From Bacillota bacterium (GTDB lineage: Bacteria > Bacillota > Bacilli > Alicyclobacillales > SLC66): DNA of 6,725 nt. Where the stretch lies: positions 1 through 6,725 of the forward strand of contig JAJZAS010000082.1 in assembly GCA_021799325.1 (NCBI GenBank), read 5' to 3'. Made by a program: the position numbers and the translations under genes. Of the stretch, positions 4,851 to 6,725 are shown in pieces (position 1 is the stretch's first letter; the number at the start of each line of letters is the position of its first letter). Below the pieces are notes generated by a model. That model made no database searches. It saw only the letters and a program-made list of their open reading frames with translations, and was not told the DNA's origin.

Positions 4851-6266
4851 ATGAAACTCAGTAGTAAATGGAACATGGGAATCTATTTGACTATCCTCAG
4901 CATCGTCGCATCTGGCACGGTCACCGCCTTTGCAGCAACTCCTAATTATGCGGCTTTTGGTGACTCGATCACTTTTGGATACGGGCTCACCAAATCGTCG
5001 ACTGTTCCCTCAACGCTTGCTTATCCGAACCTGACAGCAGAAATTACCGGTATGAAAGTATACGATGAAGGGATCAGTGGCCTCACGAGTGATGGCCTGA
5101 TTCAATTGCTGCAATCAGGCAAATACGATGCGGTTCTCAAAAACGCTGACAAGATCACCGTTGATATTGGTAGTAACGACTTGCTGCAAACAGCCGCACC
5201 TTATTTGTTAGCAGAATCGACACCACCCCCCAATGTGCTGATGACGATGCAAAGTGCCATCAACAGCTATGCAAATAAACTAGACACGATCATCCATTTG
5301 ATCCAAACAAAAAGCAAGGCACAACTGGTTCTGCTGGATCTTTATAACCCATTGCCGCCGGGTGTACCCCTTTATCCACTCGGAGAATCTGAAATTGGCG
5401 CGATGAATAGGGTGCTGGTACATGTCGCTTATCAGTATCACCTGCCAGTGGTGGACGTGGCAAGCCTTTTCCGCGCCAAAGAATGGCTGTATGTCAGGTT
5501 GCTAGAAAATGACGTACACCCTAATGCATTGGGGCAGTCTGCTATTGCGGGAGATTTGTTGCGCGTTTGGACAAATCCATCAGCATATGTACCAAAAGCG
5601 TACGCCACCTTGCTCCATCCTGTTGGCAAATGGGCAAAAGGCACTGTGGTTAATGTGCTTTCCACGAAAGGCTCGACTTGGAAAGTTCAGCCTGAGGAAA
5701 CGAAGCGGCTCGCTATCACAAGTATCCCTTCAAGTAGCCTCAGTTCACTTTTTTATCGATACGAACAGTCAGCCCATTTTCAAACCATTCATGTTAGTGG
5801 AAATCTCGGTGGAAGATTGTTGGTAGATTTGGCTCCCGTATCGCTCAACTCGCCAATCATGACCGTCAACCATTCGGTCTATGCGCCGCTTACTGAAGTG
5901 GCTCATGCACTTGGTTACACGTTATCCTGGCAACCATCGTCTCACAATGTGTGGATTACAGGCAATACGAGCGGTGGATCATCCACCAGCCATTCTCAAA
6001 AAGCCAATGCATCGTCCATCACTGTAAAAAAAGCTAAATTATCAATTACTTACTCGGGAATTGGTATAGAAGTCAATGGCGCAAGGATTCCCACCCCCCA
6101 ATTTGGAGAGGAACCCTTTTTCTATCATCAACAGCTCTATGTCTCCCTCTCTGATATCAATCAAATGTTTGACACTGTATCCAAAGTAGCTGGCAACTCT
6201 CTTTTCATTCAACGAGTCCCACCGCTAATGAACCAGAATACCATCCGTAAACGGGCTAATAAGTAA
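4851..6266 (+). CDS. Secreted SGNH/GDSL-family hydrolase with C-terminal stalk-like (copper amine oxidase N-like) region
   Basis: This predicted exported esterase/lipase-type hydrolase has 471 aa. A signal peptide (about 1-29) has a basic start, a hydrophobic core and a TAFAA cleavage region. The catalytic domain (about 31-240) shows the SGNH blocks in order: GDSI with nucleophile Ser39, GISG at 74-77, GSND at 107-110, and DVHPN at 221-225 with Asp221 and His223 completing the triad. The natural ester substrate cannot be read from the sequence. After a region of uncertain fold, residues 337-369 (MTVNHSVYAPLTEVAHALGY...) and 390-453 resemble the stalk repeats called copper amine oxidase N-terminal domains. 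A Gly/Ser linker (371-389) separates them. I prefer ATG 4851, with GAAGGG (4836-4841) 9 nt upstream, because it gives a standard signal peptide. ATG 4818 and 4842 are in-frame alternatives. The end overlaps the convergent ylbJ gene by 58 bp. Confidence 0.88.
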   Translation: MKLSSKWNMGIYLTILSIVASGTVTAFAATPNYAAFGDSITFGYGLTKSSTVPSTLAYPNLTAEITGMKVYDEGISGLTSDGLIQLLQSGKYDAVLKNADKITVDIGSNDLLQTAAPYLLAESTPPPNVLMTMQSAINSYANKLDTIIHLIQTKSKAQLVLLDLYNPLPPGVPLYPLGESEIGAMNRVLVHVAYQYHLPVVDVASLFRAKEWLYVRLLENDVHPNALGQSAIAGDLLRVWTNPSAYVPKAYATLLHPVGKWAKGTVVNVLSTKGSTWKVQPEETKRLAITSIPSSSLSSLFYRYEQSAHFQTIHVSGNLGGRLLVDLAPVSLNSPIMTVNHSVYAPLTEVAHALGYTLSWQPSSHNVWITGNTSGGSSTSHSQKANASSITVKKAKLSITYSGIGIEVNGARIPTPQFGEEPFFYHQQLYVSLSDINQMFDTVSKVAGNSLFIQRVPPLMNQNTIRKRANK

Positions 6267-6725
6267 ATACCTAATGAAAGAATCAGACTAATGACCAGCA
6301 TCAAAAGCCCGGTAGCCATGGCAATGTAGGAAGTATGCAAAAGATTTATCGGCCCGGTTTGGATGGGAGCAAGTGTATAGATGGCATGGGGGAACAACCC
6401 TGCCAGATACCTGTTGAAGTGACTGCGAAAAAGGACGTAAGTGATGCCACCAGCTAGTAGCGCATGGTACACTCGCGCAAGAAAATAGGGGCGCATCCGG
6501 ATATCTGTCTTCGTCAATACACTTGCCACCTGTGCGTGTACGGAAAGTCCGCTCCATGCGATGATCGCACTGACCATGCTGATTTTTTGGATGAGTGGAG
6601 CGGCTGCCTGTGCTGTTGTGGCGGAACCGATATCAATCTCAAATATACCGTTGATCATGGGTTGTATCAGATGCTGATTCAAGTGCAATAATTGAAATAC
6701 AACTGTAAATATAGGGGTAGTCAAG
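6209..6725 (-). CDS. ylbJ: Sporulation integral membrane protein YlbJ/SpoVV, C-terminal part (5' end outside the window)
   Basis: This is the last 172 codons or so of a membrane protein whose start lies beyond the right edge, so the TTG at 6724 should not be taken as the start. Full-length family members are about 400 aa. The core SGLSVHAQVASVL followed by TDIRMRPYFLARVYHALLAG is the recognisable YlbJ signature, and hydrophobic helices lie on both sides, including the final LLMLVISLILSLGIYLLA. In B. subtilis, YlbJ (renamed SpoVV) is made in the mother cell and is needed to move dipicolinic acid across the outer forespore membrane, which gives heat-resistant spores. Its presence supports an endospore-forming host. 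The stop at 6209-6211 lies inside the hydrolase gene on the other strand, and no terminator is seen between the two genes. Confidence 0.9.
   Translation of the reverse strand, partial: LTTPIFTVVFQLLHLNQHLIQPMINGIFEIDIGSATTAQAAAPLIQKISMVSAIIAWSGLSVHAQVASVLTKTDIRMRPYFLARVYHALLAGGITYVLFRSHFNRYLAGLFPHAIYTLAPIQTGPINLLHTSYIAMATGLLMLVISLILSLGIYLLARLRMVFWFISGGTR

Noticed and set aside
1..6725. CRISPR array, insertion sequence, attachment site, tRNA or riboswitch
   Set aside because: I saw no regularly spaced repeats, transposase or integrase motifs, terminal repeats with target duplications, cloverleaf or known aptamer core by eye. All gaps between genes are below 200 nt.

Overview
The window looks like chromosomal DNA from an endospore-forming Bacillales relative. 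The evidence is a Gram-positive menaquinol:cytochrome c reductase gene pair of the QcrB/QcrC type, a partial gene for the sporulation protein YlbJ (SpoVV), strong AGGAGG-type ribosome binding sites with frequent TTG and GTG starts, and two further protein families common in Bacillus (YitT/YpjC and YkvI). I suspect the Alicyclobacillaceae or a nearby family, but that is a guess. I see no mobile element, phage gene, CRISPR array, tRNA or rRNA.

Layout from left to right. (1) 2-217 (+): the last 71 codons of an unrecognised helical protein. (2) 218-1918 (+): a leader with a possible 29-codon gene (313-402), then qcrB (cytochrome b6-type, 411-1082) and qcrC (subunit IV fused to cytochrome c, 1127-1918), closed by a bidirectional terminator. 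No Rieske gene (qcrA) lies directly upstream of qcrB, where Bacillus has it. (3) 1977-3896 (-): a two-gene unit, a YkvI-family transporter followed by a YitT-family membrane protein. It converges on qcrC at the shared terminator. (4) 3897-4002: a divergent promoter region carrying a spaced inverted repeat. (5) 4003-6266 (+): uppP (undecaprenyl-diphosphatase), then a secreted GDSL/SGNH hydrolase with a C-terminal stalk-like region. (6) 6209-6725 (-): the 3' part of ylbJ/spoVV, whose end overlaps the end of the hydrolase gene by 58 bp.

The genes cover respiration (QcrB/QcrC), cell-envelope lipid recycling (UppP), an exported hydrolase, sporulation (YlbJ) and two membrane proteins of unknown substrate. 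Apart from the qcr pair and the ykvI-yitT pair there is no sign that they form one system. In B. subtilis a YitT-family gene (ypjC) lies a few genes downstream of qcrABC. Here a family member is still next to qcrC but on the opposite strand.

Most of the window is ordinary core genome. The points worth a second look are the possible 29-aa ORF and structured leader ahead of qcrB, the missing adjacent Rieske gene, the crowded qcrB start, the hydrolase-stalk fusion, the divergent-promoter dyad, and the overlapping convergent 3' ends. I do not see convincing evidence of a new defence or mobile system.
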